From: Oscheius dolichura
Taxonomy: Eukaryota; Nematoda; Chromadorea; Rhabditida; Rhabditidae
Assembly: GCA_932521035.1 (NCBI GenBank)
Contig: OW051492.1
Coordinates: 4,278,001 to 4,342,000, forward strand
DNA: 64,000 nucleotides
Direction of reading: 5' to 3'
The position numbers and the translations under genes were made by a program. Position 1 is the first letter of the stretch. The number at the start of each line of letters is the position of its first letter. The notes under the pieces were generated by a model, which saw only the letters and a list, made by a program, of their open reading frames with translations, did no database searches and was not told the origin of the DNA. Shown here in pieces: positions 24,157 through 36,878 of the stretch.

Positions 24157-24256
24157 CAAAATTCACTTAAAAATCTAGAGTTAATTTGCGACACTTCTGT
24201 TATTATGATATTAAAACGAAAGCATCAGTAGAATTAATGAAGAAAAATCAAAAAAA

Positions 24257-24262
24257 TTTATT
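24257..24262 (-). terminator. poly(A) signal of Arp3
   Basis: AATAAA on the minus strand, about 125 nt past the Arp3 stop. About 60 nt further on is the acceptor-like TAATAACAG (exon start near 24196) ahead of dynactin p25, the spacing seen in SL2-type operons. Confidence 0.5.
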
Positions 24263-24386
24263 TAATAAATAGCTTGGACATGTTTTTATACACGCAATCA
24301 TAACAGAGTGAAAACATATACATTAAAGTGATTAAACGATGAGCAGCAGCGCACCAGAAGTGGAAGGCATCATATATGAGATTTCG

Positions 24387-26056
<1,670 letters not shown>

Positions 26057-26295
26057 CTAAAACTACTAAACGGTCTATATTTATAAAAATGAGAACAACG
26101 AAAAAGAGCCGGAAGACATGAAATTCGTGTGTTTGAACAAGGTCGTAAGGTTGAATCAGCCCCCGAAGCATATCGTTCGCGCCAAGACGGCGTCCTTCGT
26201 TTAGGCCCCTCCCATATTCTCGCGCGTCGTCGTTGTGTCGCCTTTTCTATTCCCTTGCATCACTTCATTGTGTTGTTTATCTAATCACTGTCAAC
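26057..26295. promoter_or_regulatory. bidirectional promoter region Arp3 / eIF2-beta
   Basis: A 239-nt gap between two divergent start codons of housekeeping genes, so both promoters must lie here or in the first introns. No specific element recognised. Confidence 0.45.
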
Positions 26296-27475
26296 ATGGC
26301 TGACGACGATCTTGTAAGTTTACATATTCTACCATATATCCACCTTCACGCATTTGTTTCTAAATTATTTTTATAGGAGCTAAACCTTGAAAAGAAGAAG
26401 AAGAAGAAGACAAAAACCGTCAAACTTGATGATGAAGAAGCTACCAAAAATGCTCCACCTGTTGATGCTGCTGCAGACGATCTGGGTTGGTATCCAAACT
26501 GTTTGAAGAGTTGTCCTAATTGGATAACCCAAGAGCACAATGGTTCTAATTTTTCTGAAATACTAGCCCTTCCTGCACTTGTTTTCTTTCTGAATTACGA
26601 GCATCGATGTTTATGAGCCACCCAAGTTGAATAGCTCCATGAAATGTTTTTAGATGATCTGAATTTGGACGGCAAAAAGAAGAAGAAGGTACTAGCTGAA
26701 GAGGTAGAGAAGCAAAAGCAAGAAGGACCAGCGGATCTTGGTTGTTTTGAAACAGTTATTGTAACTTATTTTTGTTTTAGGAATCGGTATTGGAGTTCGT
26801 AATCTAATCGATGCGACAAGACTCTGGCCAGATTATACATATGATGAATGCCTTACTTTGGTGTTCGATATAATGCGAGAGAAAAACCCAGAATTATCAG
26901 GAGAAAAAAAGAAATTTGCAATGAAACCTCCAGAAGTAAGCATTCTTTAACTCTTTTTAATATCTTAGGTTGCTCGTGCTGGAAGCAAGAAGACAGCCTT
27001 TTCTAATTTTGCTGAAATTTGCCGCTTGATGAAAAGGCAGGATAAGCATGTATTACAATTCCTCATGGCTGAGATGGGTATGTTTTCAGAAATTGGCCCT
27101 ATCTTCTGATATACCTTGTGCCGCTATATTTTTTGTTATTATAGGAACTACTGGTTCTATTGATGGTAACAACTGTCTTATCGTCAAGGGAAGATTCCAA
27201 CAAAAACATTTTGAAAGTGTGCTTCGAAAATACATCAGTGAGTTGCACTTGAGTTTAGGTTACAATAGATTCTATAAATTTTAGAAGAGTATGTCATGTG
27301 TCACACTTGCCGGTCGTCAGATACTCAGTTGTCTAAAGATACCCGGCTGCTTTTCCTTCAATGTGCTTCATGTGGATCACGATGCTCGGTGTCCGCCATC
27401 AAAACTGGATTCACTGCTCAAATTGGAAAACGATCTGTTGCACGAAGAGCTGCTGAAGCTACCGCTGGAAGGTAA
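26296..27475 (+). CDS. iftb-1: translation initiation factor eIF2 subunit beta
   Basis: Beta subunit of eIF2, the GTP-binding complex that brings initiator tRNA to the 40S ribosome. The N-terminal exon encodes MADDDL; polylysine blocks follow ([12 protein letters not shown] and LDGKKKKK), which in this family contact eIF5 and eIF2B-epsilon. The core reads [33 protein letters not shown]-type sequence (here [16 protein letters not shown]), [18 protein letters not shown], then the zinc-binding C2-C2 domain [11 protein letters not shown] ... [12 protein letters not shown], ending [10 protein letters not shown] at TAA 27473-27475. Very small introns split it into about seven exons. An AATAAA follows at 27550 and the next gene begins 164 nt after the stop. 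Confidence 0.93.
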
Positions 27476-27549
27476 ATGTATTATTTCTCTATTTGTTTTT
27501 GTTTTAATTCGGTTCAATGGAAAATCTGATATTGTTAAATAATTGGGGA

Positions 27550-27555
27550 AATAAA
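27550..27555 (+). terminator. poly(A) signal of eIF2-beta
   Basis: AATAAA 75 nt after the stop. The pyrimidine-rich acceptor CTCTTCTAG at 27627-27635 is about 80 nt downstream, immediately before the ATG of the next gene. Confidence 0.6.
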
Positions 27556-27638
27556 TGTTTCGCTCACCACTGCTTTTTGTAAACCGTTTGATCGCCTTGC
27601 TTATCATTTTTCTGACTATCTGATTACTCTTCTAGGCT

Positions 27639-29353
27639 ATGCAGTTTGATGTGAAATTTCCACAAGCTATAACACAAGTTCCTCAGTATTTATCAGAAAA
27701 ACGTTACAAAGATTTGCTCAACGATCTAAAAGAGAACATCAGCGGTACCTGGCTAGGAACCAACGAAGTTCCGTCGTTTGCAGAAGAAACTTCTCACTTT
27801 CAACAAGTTCTTTTCCTGGTTGTTCAAACATTATCCGTGAATTTTGGAAGGGATGGAAATGTTGATCAGAACGATCTTCTCGAATGGTGTCTCAGGTTTC
27901 AATTTTTTTTAAATCAGAAAGATGATTAGATTCTAGACAGCTAACTTCAAAGAAGCTTCTACAAATGTGGAAAGTATGTATCCATCGAATTAATTCTCAC
28001 CATTTCGCTAAAATTCTAGTTGACGTCCTTCTAAGTCGGTTTGCTGAACTTGATCGTTCCAGGTAAATTTTCTTAAAAAGTTATCTTTGAATTTCTTTAA
28101 GTGATCATTGGTTTTATATTATGTATGAAGGCCCACTGAAAATGGAAAAAGTATTTGTTGAAGAGTTCAACAGTAGTAATAGCTCATCTCGATTTCTTAT
28201 TGAGAAATTAGCCCATATTCTTCGATTTTATTCTAAATGCATGGAGGCTCGACATCTGAGGTGATTATTATTATTATAGTTTCAGTTTTACTTTTAAACA
28301 GATTCAGCAGAGCATTGTTGGCAATTTTCAAGCAATTTCAACCAAATGATATTGAACTACAGCCTCTTCTTAAAGTCCTTGAGGACCAATTGCCTTTTCA
28401 TCCTTACGTTGGTTAGTGTAAATACTTTCAGCTTCAAACAAACCCGTTTTAGTATGTGCAAACGAGAAGAGTCTCCAAAGGTTTGTCTATGAGCCTTTTT
28501 ACCTCACGGAGCAAGTCGCAGAATCTCTCATGGAATTTATTAATTGTGGAAAAGAAAATGTGTCTTTTATCGAAATGCGCCCAATCATTTGTTCAATGGA
28601 CGTAATACTTTATGTAAACAATTATCCGGACCAACTGAGGAAGACATTTGAGGTGTGTCTTCAAGAGTTTATTGTTATATATTTAGGAATTACTCTATTC
28701 TTTGTTCCCTTATATGGAAAATTTTGAACAACCCGAGCCTCGCAAAGAGTTGGTTGTACGCTGCACCAAGCTGTTAGAGACATGCAATCCGCAAAGTCGT
28801 TGTCTTATTCTTAAACATCTTGCTGATAAACTAAAGCGGGTATGTTTAAGTATAATCCTTGCGTATTGTATTCTTCTAGTCGAGGGACGACTTTGATGTT
28901 CCAGCCATGCTGCTTGCTTGGGTAATAGATGAGTATAAGAAATGTCTTGATAAACCTGTTTTCCAACAAGAACTGGGTATGTTTTATGCTGTACTCGAGA
29001 ATATCCACTATGACGATATGCAAGCCGCCCACTCCTTCTATAACGCCGTGATTACTCTATTTCAAAGTCAAGTTCTCCACAGGTTTTATTTGTGTGTAGT
29101 TTATTTCAATACATTCAGAATCAACATAGCTATGGCGCTGGAAGTTAAACAAAGAGTGATCATGCCGATCCGAAACCAACTTGGAGATTTCATTGAATTG
29201 CAAACACTTCGAGAAAAATATCCAGACCAGCATGCTCATATCCCGGTATTAGATGCTTCTTCCGCGCAAATGATCGAACTTATCATTTATCAAATCAGCT
29301 ATGCCTTGCAAAAACTAGCAGATTGGGACGAGCGAACTTCTACGAAGAGCTAG
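27639..29353 (+). CDS. unrecognised helical protein, possibly glomulin-like
   Basis: Multi-exon gene of about 470 residues, all-helical in appearance and without membrane segments. It begins MQFDVKFPQAITQVPQYLSE right after a CTTCTAG acceptor. Central exons give LLQMWKVFDVLLSRFAELDR, FLIEKLAHILRFYSKCMEAR and VEDQLPFHP-like sequence (LEDQLPFHPYV). The C-terminal exon ends YQISYALQKLADWDERTSTK at TAG 29351-29353. The leucine-rich ARM/HEAT-like pattern and the phrase LLETCNPQSRCLILKHLADK recall glomulin (a cullin-RING regulator), but I cannot establish the homology by eye. The compact spacing behind eIF2-beta suggests a shared polycistronic transcript. Confidence 0.7.
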
Positions 29354-29521
29354 AACAAAATTTTACTTTTCTATATTTCATATTTTACGTGTTTTACTTC
29401 GGGTTTCTCTTGCCAAAATAAATTTGTAAAAGTAAGACCCATTGTTAGTCGCACAAACTTCATTTTCACAATGTTAAAAATAGAATCAAAATCAACGATA
29501 TTACAAAGAAAATAGAAATAT

Positions 29522-32500
29522 CTAAAGACCATTAACGGTGTTGTTCGCCGTTATACGCTTGGGTTGGCTTACAGAATCAGAGTCGTCTTCATCTTCAAGT
29601 GATGCTTTACGTTTCCTTCCACGTTGCTCTAACGCAGTTTCATTAGTCTCTGAAATTGACGCTTACGAGAGAATCAAAATAGAACACCTTTTGTAGCGGT
29701 AGTATCAATGGTTTCTTCTTTATCTGAACTTTCTTGATCAGAGTCATCGTAGTCAACCAACTTCTAAATTACAAAGTTAAATTAAACACTTGAAATACCA
29801 ATGGTTCCAGGCCATCTGCATACGATAAAGCTGAACAAGATGGGACGGAAGACGGCTCCAATGTCTGTTCCACAGCAGGTCTTCTTAGTATCTACAGACT
29901 AGGTGATTACTGATATTCGATGACAACTAACTTTCATTATGATTCTTTTTGCTATGGGCGTTGGGGGTCGTAACTGTCCACTGCTTGAGAAACCTTCTTC
30001 TTCTACTCTTACTACATTCAATCTCGGTCTAAAATCTGCATCTTTAACAACCAGTGATGCTTCTGGAATAGTAATGTTTTCGTCAGTATCAGAAAACTCC
30101 GCGTCCTAAAATGGAATTACGCTACGCAGAACGCTAAATACCTTTTCAGGAAGGCTTTCCGGCGTATCGGGATTGCAGAGATCGGCGTTGTAATGTAATT
30201 GTCTAAAACGGCTTCTTAGCGAATCGAATGTAGTACAGTATGTCAAATCTTCAAATTTATCGCCAAATTTTTCCATAATGTGTTTGAGAATCTCTTTATA
30301 GTCATTCTAAAACTATTGATATAATGATAGACCTCACCTTTGCAATATAATCAAAAAAATCCAGATACGCCGAATTGTACATATTATTACAATATACATA
30401 TTTATCAAAGAATGTTGAAACAACAGTTGACAGAACATTTGCGCTCATCATATGCCGGATTAAAAAGTCATCTTTAGCCATTATAACCGTTTTAATAAGC
30501 TTGAAGGCTGCTGCAATATTGTCAATTAACCCATTCATTCCCATGTGTTCAAAAATGAACATTTTTTGCCTTGGTCCCCCTTTGGTGTTTTTCGTTCAAG
30601 TTGGGAATTTTTTTTCTTGAAAAATAGGTTCATTCGATAGCGCCTCTGGCCGTCAGATAGCTGAGCTGGTTTCTAACGGTTTGGAACGTCACAGTGAGGA
30701 ATCGACAGCGTTTTACCAGAATTAACTCTTTTTCTATGAGTGATCTACTTTTGTCGAGGCTTATAGAAGGGCTTAATTCTGGTAAAACGTTGTCGATTCC
30801 TCACTGTGACGCTCTCAAGCTGATGAAAGAAATTCTCCTTGTAGATGGCGAGAGACGCCATCGAATGGATCTACTCTCGTCTCCCAGTAAAAAATTTCTT
30901 GAAATGGGAAATTCGGGCAGAAATGGGTTAAGAAGATACATCAATTTTAAGCAAACTTACACATGAATAAAAAGGAGTGTTTACTTGACATCAAAACTGC
31001 TACAGAAGTGAGAACACCGGTAGAAATAAGGTGTCCGCGTGCTGCTACTGGATGCCGTCTAACGCAGTATGCCAGAAAGAAAATGACCAATGCTATTTTT
31101 CTGGACGAACAATAGCTGTCTACGATGAATATTGAACTATTAGATAAAAATCTTACCATCACTCAACCTCTCATCTATTACTCCTTGTAAAACAGGCTGC
31201 AGAAGACTACGGAACGATTTTTTAAAGAATATTCCAACAAAATGCTGACGTTGCACAGGATAATCGAGTGGCTGGTCTTCTGGACCGATTAAGTGGCGAA
31301 GAAACTATAAAGCCCGAACTGAACTAAATAAATTAAGAAACCTGCGTGACCATTGTGCCCAAATTAACTTCTGGGTCAGGATCATATGTTATTAAATTAA
31401 CTATTTCAGTTAATATAAAGGATTCCTAAAAACAAATAATATCTTCTATTCGTAAATACCGTTGCTGAATGTGATAAACTATCGTCGTTGATGAATTCTA
31501 ACACTTCTTTCACGTCAAACCTTGATATCTGTAGGAGCAACTAAAGAAAAGCTATAGGCCCCAATGAACTACTCACATCCATTGTAGTTATTCGGGTCAC
31601 GTAATCGTCAGAAACTACGCAAGGCTTGACAATTCGTATTATATCCATGTTAAAGAGGGTCTTTAAAAAATGAACTAGTTATCAGCAAAAAAATTAACCT
31701 CGAAAACCCTCTTTTTGGGGGCAGGCACTACGAAACAGTCTGCCATCTTAACCAACTCATGCAAAAACTTGATTAAGTTTCGGCGTTGATATATATTTGT
31801 ATTACTTGAACTTAGTGCTGCGATCACATCATTTTCGAAATGTTCTTCTGCCTAAAAATGTTATACATAATATTTTTAAAACATACTAATATGTTTGTTA
31901 ATATTTGATTTCGTAGCATATTCAGATAGTTTTCGGCAGCTTCTGGCCAACTATCTTCTACTGCTATTGCTGCAGACAGCCTTGGAGGTAAACACACATC
32001 TACAAGGTACTGTACTCGAAATGCCCGTTCAATCAATCCACTAAATTAATAATTAGACAGAAATAATTAATCCGACTAATTAGAAAGTACCGCTTATTAC
32101 ACACATTGTATCTTTGTTTTGTATCCTAAATACTTGCTGCCACTTAGCTTTGTTATAAAGAAAATCGACATGGTCGGTAGGAACTTCATTAGGAATATAT
32201 GAGAGCAATTGTAGTACTGATTGGAGATTCGAATTGTCGAACATAAACTAAAAAAATTAACAGTAAAAATTAAATACAGCTGCCAACCTGAACTACATCA
32301 TCCCTATTTAGCATAATAAGATTCTTTATGATGCGGCTTATTAGTACTAATGAAAAAGTGTCTTCAAGGTCTGATGTAATATCATAAATATTTTTTAGCT
32401 CGCCAAGCCAACTGGTACAACTGGTAATGGACTAATAAAACATGGGCCTTACTTATTCTTTTGTATAGTGTCAGCTAATCTTTCCTTCATTACCAGCGAT

Positions 32501-33210
32501 TTTTGTGCAATAGCACATACATTTTCTATTTCAGGAAGAGTAACTATTTTTAATGGTGGAATGGAACAGAGTCCTTCATCGTCCGAACTATTTACAGATT
32601 CCTCTTCTTCTATATTTATCTACATAATATATTAAAAAAAAAAAAATACACCTAGCTTACATCATCTGGATTTCTTCCTATGCGTTCGCATAGATTCTTC
32701 CAAAAAATATCTGCACCTTCTTTGCTTTGAAAGCTTAAAGCAGTTTCGTTTTGGTCGTCTATAGGTATAAAGAGAACCAAGGTATCCTGAAAATACTTTT
32801 TGTGAAACTTCTGAACAAACCTGTTGCTTTGTAAAGCTCATTCCCTCTGTTATTTTCCAATTACTACATTTGAATTCTAAAGCAAAAGGTAAAGTATAAG
32901 AGTTTGCTTACCTCCATCTTCCCATCGAAAATGAATATAATGCTGATGTTCAGGTTCTTTTGTTAAACAGCCAACATGGCCAGTGCCTATATCCTCCCAG
33001 ATATGTTTACTGCTATTATGGACATACACTTTGATCCGATTTATTGTAGTCTGCAGGAAAATAAGCTTGTCACAGTTAAATAGTTCCTACCCTTTCCATA
33101 TCAACTTCGCTGAAAATTTCTGAACCAGTTGTACTAAACATGGATTCGTCTGGTTCATCCTTGGCTGCTTCCTTCTTTATATGTTCAGTAATTTCACTTT
33201 CAACCATCAT
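29522..33210 (-). CDS. smk-1: PP4 regulatory subunit 3 (SMEK/Falafel)
   Basis: Substrate-targeting subunit of protein phosphatase 4; in C. elegans SMK-1 is a nuclear co-factor in DAF-16 longevity and stress responses. ATG at 33210 follows a TTTTAG acceptor. The EVH1-like N-terminus reads INRIKVYVHNSSKHIWEDIG and KQQDTLVLFIP, then LSFQSKEGADIFWKNLCERI. The Smk-1 armadillo region contains RVQYLVDVCLPPRLSAA, SKHSFLFM and KTVIMAKDDFLIRHMMSANV. The acidic C-terminus ends with a basic cluster (EQRGRKRK) and ITANNTVNGL. About 18 short exons. The intron between SKHSFLFM and AAAFKLIKTV (about 30510-30960) is much longer than the rest because it carries a long inverted repeat. N-terminal extension of about 45 residues before the usual EVH1 start. 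Confidence 0.9.
30595..30930. repeat. long inverted repeat in a SMEK intron
   Basis: Near-perfect inner arms of 39 nt (30687-30725 and 30773-30811, one mismatch, containing CACAGTGAGGAATCGACA) flank a 47-nt loop. Diverged outer arms (for example ATTCGATAGCGCCTCTGGCC against the opposite ATTCGATGGCGTCTCTCGCC) extend the hairpin to about 30595-30930. No protein frame of a transposase is present. MITE/foldback insertion or structured RNA. Confidence 0.75.
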
Positions 33211-33607
33211 TATTTTCTAAAAGCCACGTTTTCTAGACAGATTCGAAAAGAAAAGCCGTGAGGAGAAAGAAAGTCCCCCAAAAAAAGAAAGTAAATGAAA
33301 CAAAAAAAATATTGTTCGTGTGGGGACCAAAGCGCGCTCTTAGCTAATTTCAAACTTTTTCGTGCCTAATGCCTTTTTTTGCCTGCCTCATATTTTGTAA
33401 ATTTGATGTGGTGTCTTCCTTCGTTCTGTATCTGGTGGTTTATCTTTTGCTTTGTTTTATTTCAACAAGAAAAAAAACCTAGGTAATCACTGCTAGTGTA
33501 GTTTTGCACGATTGACTTGGTGAGGTTTCTTCGTTGGCATCTTGTGATTTTTTTTCATCCGTGTTCATTTCATTTCCAGATAGTCTAGCGTTGACAACTG
33601 ATTGAGC
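33211..33607. promoter_or_regulatory. upstream region between SMEK (-) and NADAR gene (+)
   Basis: About 400 nt separating two divergent starts; T- and A-rich with no coding frame. A minus-strand open frame (33479-33688) overlaps the NADAR first exon and is a shadow. Confidence 0.4.
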
Positions 33608-34818
33608 ATGGCTCCAAGACGCGATGATGTAATTAATGACGGTTCGAAAATGGAAAAGGTTTTGTGTAATTAATTTATAATGTTTCATTTCAGGATGTTC
33701 GAGGATTGAAGAGAATTGTCGACGATCTTCGTGAAGCCGTAGGGCTCTTAGAGACAGAGAAAGATACTCTTCGTCAGGCCGTACGCAAACTGAAGGTTTG
33801 TCTAAAACTTATGGATATTTCTATTTTTATCTCATTTTCTTATTAGGCTGAAAACGCTCGCACCAAGGAAAAAGTCAAGAAGCTTTCTTCCCATCTTAAG
33901 ACCAACGGAGTTGACATCGGGAGTGATGGCGATGACGAATTTCCCGAATATGACGAAATTGGCCGCAACTTCATTCTTGTTGGAGGTATCTTTTCGGGTT
34001 TACCTCATATAATTCAAAACATTTCAGGCTCTCATGATCCTTTGGCTGTTCGTTATGAAGCAACTTTCACAGACAAAGATGGTGTTGAGCATAAGTCCGT
34101 GGAGCGCTATTACTGGTATTATTTTAGTTGCTATTTGCCAGAATCTTTTTCAGGGCAAAAATGGCCGAGCACTTCAATGATCAAGAAACTCGTGATAAAA
34201 TTCTCGCAGCTCAAAATACTGTTAAGGCCGAAGATATCATGAAGGAAATTAAAAATTTTGACGAAACGGCCTGGAACGATGTAAATATTTCGATGTGAAT
34301 AACTATGCATCGTTTTAGGTAAAGCTGACGGTTTGGGAAGAGGGACAGCGTTTGAAGCTTGATCAACATAAATGGATTGCTAACGTTCTTATCGAAACAC
34401 ATGACATATACATTGCCGTGTCTCATCAAGACAAAGTAGTTTTTGTTTTCGTACGTCTATTTTTTCAGCAAATTGGAACCGGTTGGCGCAAAAATAGGGA
34501 AGAATCTAACAAGCCTCTCTTCTGGGATGGCAAAAATCTTGGTGGAAAGTCCCTCATGAGAATGCGAAAGGAATTGGGCTCTAAGAAGACATTGAAAGAG
34601 GATGAGCAGAAGGTGTTGCCAATTTTTTTCCGAATCATATTCATTTTAAGGAAGCTAAGCATAGGGTTAATGAATTAAAACGCTATGTTTGGCGTCGTGT
34701 AGACCAATATACTGGCCGTGGACCAAGCCGCGGACGCGGGTACTACAGAGGACCTCGTCAGTTCAGCAGCCGTGGTCGAAACTTCAAAAGAGCCCCTAGT
34801 GCCAACGACAAGGACTAA
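33608..34818 (+). CDS. coiled-coil NADAR-domain protein with RG-rich tail
   Basis: Three parts. First, a predicted coiled coil (about residues 18-72: DVRGLKRIVDDLREAVGLLE ... RQAVRKLKAEN). Then an acidic linker leads to a NADAR (YbiA/DUF1768) domain: FILVGGSHDPLAVRYEATF at its entry, VERYYWAKMAEHFNDQETR, VWEEGQRLKLDQHKW, and GWRKNREESNKPLFWDGKNL followed by GGKSLMRMRKEL. Last, an Arg/Gly-rich tail (GRGPSRGRGYYRGPRQFSSR). NADAR proteins are N-glycosidases; bacterial members act on riboflavin intermediates and some family members have been reported to remove ADP-ribose from guanine. The RG tail suggests nucleic-acid contact. Introns are short and exon joins keep one frame. The substrate here is unknown. 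Confidence 0.82.
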
Positions 34819-36878
34819 TCTAGCATATCTCCTTTGTTTCGATTCGATCGGTCTTCATTTCTTTCTTCTGATTTTCGGTTATTTGTGTAGCCCATTTTGT
34901 AACTTTCGGGCATGCCTTACTTTATAATAATGTCGATTAATACAAACGTAGTTTAGTTAAATAAACCAAACATGGTTTGACATCTTGTTCTTCCGTAGCT
35001 CTGCAATCATAGAATTAAAATAAGGTGGGTGAGTTCAAATGGGCATCATTATCACGATCACATATGTGTCTACTATAAACAAGTGGCTAGGCAAAGGTCC
35101 TCGCAAATGCATGTTACTGTACTTCCAACTGAAGAATCGGTATGGAGCACCGGCGAACAGTTCAAAAAGAAAACTCTTTTAGTTCCGAAAGAAATATGCA
35201 ACAGTAACTTAATACATTAGCGCAATGCAAATTATTTCTCTCGGGACCGAAGAGTTTACAGAGCGCCAAACTCCTGGTAAACCATTCCCGTGGGGCTGCG
35301 CCTCCTCTCTTGCCTAATGGCTCCCTGCCGAGATTCGCTACCACCGCATCCGGAAAATCTCGGCAGCTGAGCGTTTATGCGGTTCATGCGACATTAAAAG
35401 TTTACAGAGCCCTGAACTAAAGGGTAACCATTTCCGGTGACTTGTCCACCCGGAAGTCGTCCTCGAGATTACCCCGGCCCCTGTAACAATTCAATCGAGA
35501 TCTTGTAATCCAAATTATGAACGATGTCTTCGCAACGTTTCGATCGAGACCGCGTAGTGCCGTAGACGATATCCAGCAATTTCTGCGCGAAACCGCGAAA
35601 GATTTTTCCCCCCTTTTAAAAACGCGTTTTACTGTTAAAATAGCCCGTTCGATTTTTTAAATTTATACTGTTGTTATCAGCATAACAATATCCTTCTCAA
35701 TATTTAATTATTTGGGTGATATCCAATTTTAAAAAAATTTCCCATTCCGCACCCGTAACATCTCGGCAGCTGAACGTTCATGCGGCTAACTCCCTTATTT
35801 TATTACCAAACTTTTTTAAATTGACACACCTACATAGCTTTTAATTGTCTATCGAACGACATATATATGATTCATTACCTGAAATGGAAAAAGAGCAGGA
35901 GGCCATTTTTTGCCAATTTCATTGAAAAGTGCTCGTGTAACTCAACTGTAACAGCATGTACCTCGCTCATTTTCTGCACTCCTGCGACGGCCAGTATGTC
36001 AAAATGATCTACTCGTGAAGCTACATCGGTATCCGACATAATAATACCACTTTCATTAATGCATTGTACTCGCTTGCAAAAACATGCATTTTTAACACTT
36101 TTGGCGGCTTGTAACTCGCTTATTTCATGCACCACAGAGCTGAAACTTGACACAGATGCACAACTTTTAATTTCATATCGAACAACATATAACATGCCCC
36201 AGTAGTATTTCGCAATCAAAAATCGAAAATCGCTGCAACAAACTTTCGGCGCGCCTAACTCGCGAATTTTACCGTTGTATAATTTTATATTTAACAGTCC
36301 TACATAGTTTTTAATTCTCTATCGCATGGCATATGACACAATAGCTGAACTAAAAAAACGTGGGGGGTCGTCCGTGAAACTTCGACTCCTCAGTACGTTT
36401 CAATTTCCAAGTTTCAAATTTTGTGGCAGACTTTACCGTTATCAGCTATTGAAACGGAGTAGAATGATATAAGAATCTTTGAAAAATCCTTTAAAAATTT
36501 AGGCGTCATTAGATCTTTATAAATGGTTAACAGAACGCCGTTTATTCTCGAAAAAATTTGCCCCCTGTCAATTATTGATATCGTCTCCCTCTTACTCTTC
36601 TTTATACTTCGTGCGGTTCAATCTCTTTGCACAACGCGCAGCTGGCTTTCTGTATCGGTTTATTCCCAATATCTTGTGGATGGAAATATTTTCTGTAGCA
36701 TTGTTGCCCTTGAACATGAATTCATGTTTTAAGGGACGTAAAACGGAAGAAATCGCTCAAACACGACGGGGAGTCTAATTGCTGTATTGCTGCGCTGCGC
36801 CGACATCTAAAAAACGGTATGAAAGAGGGAAATTGCCGACAGACGACGGATGGATCAAATGTTTTATTTTCACTTGTT
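34819..36878. repeat. repeat-bearing region without a supported gene
   Basis: Contains three kinds of diverged direct repeats. A 43-nt unit beginning AGTTTACAGAG lies at 35253 and 35399. A 26-nt unit ATCTCGGCAGCTGA... lies at 35357 and 35760. An ~85-nt unit lies at about 35783-35868, 36105-36190 and 36249-36335, each running from TAACTCGC-like sequence to TTTTAATT...TATCG...CATAT. A 114-codon minus-strand frame (35875-36219) spans one of these copies and has no recognisable domain. Probably remnants of a dispersed repeat family. Confidence 0.6.
36863..36868 (-). terminator. poly(A) signal of the Wnt gene
   Basis: AATAAA on the minus strand begins 10 nt past the TGA stop, implying a very short 3' UTR. 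Confidence 0.6.

Noticed and set aside
35875-36219. 114-codon minus-strand frame in the repeat region
   Set aside because: It overlaps a diverged repeat copy whose other copies contain stops in this frame, so it is unlikely to be a conserved gene.
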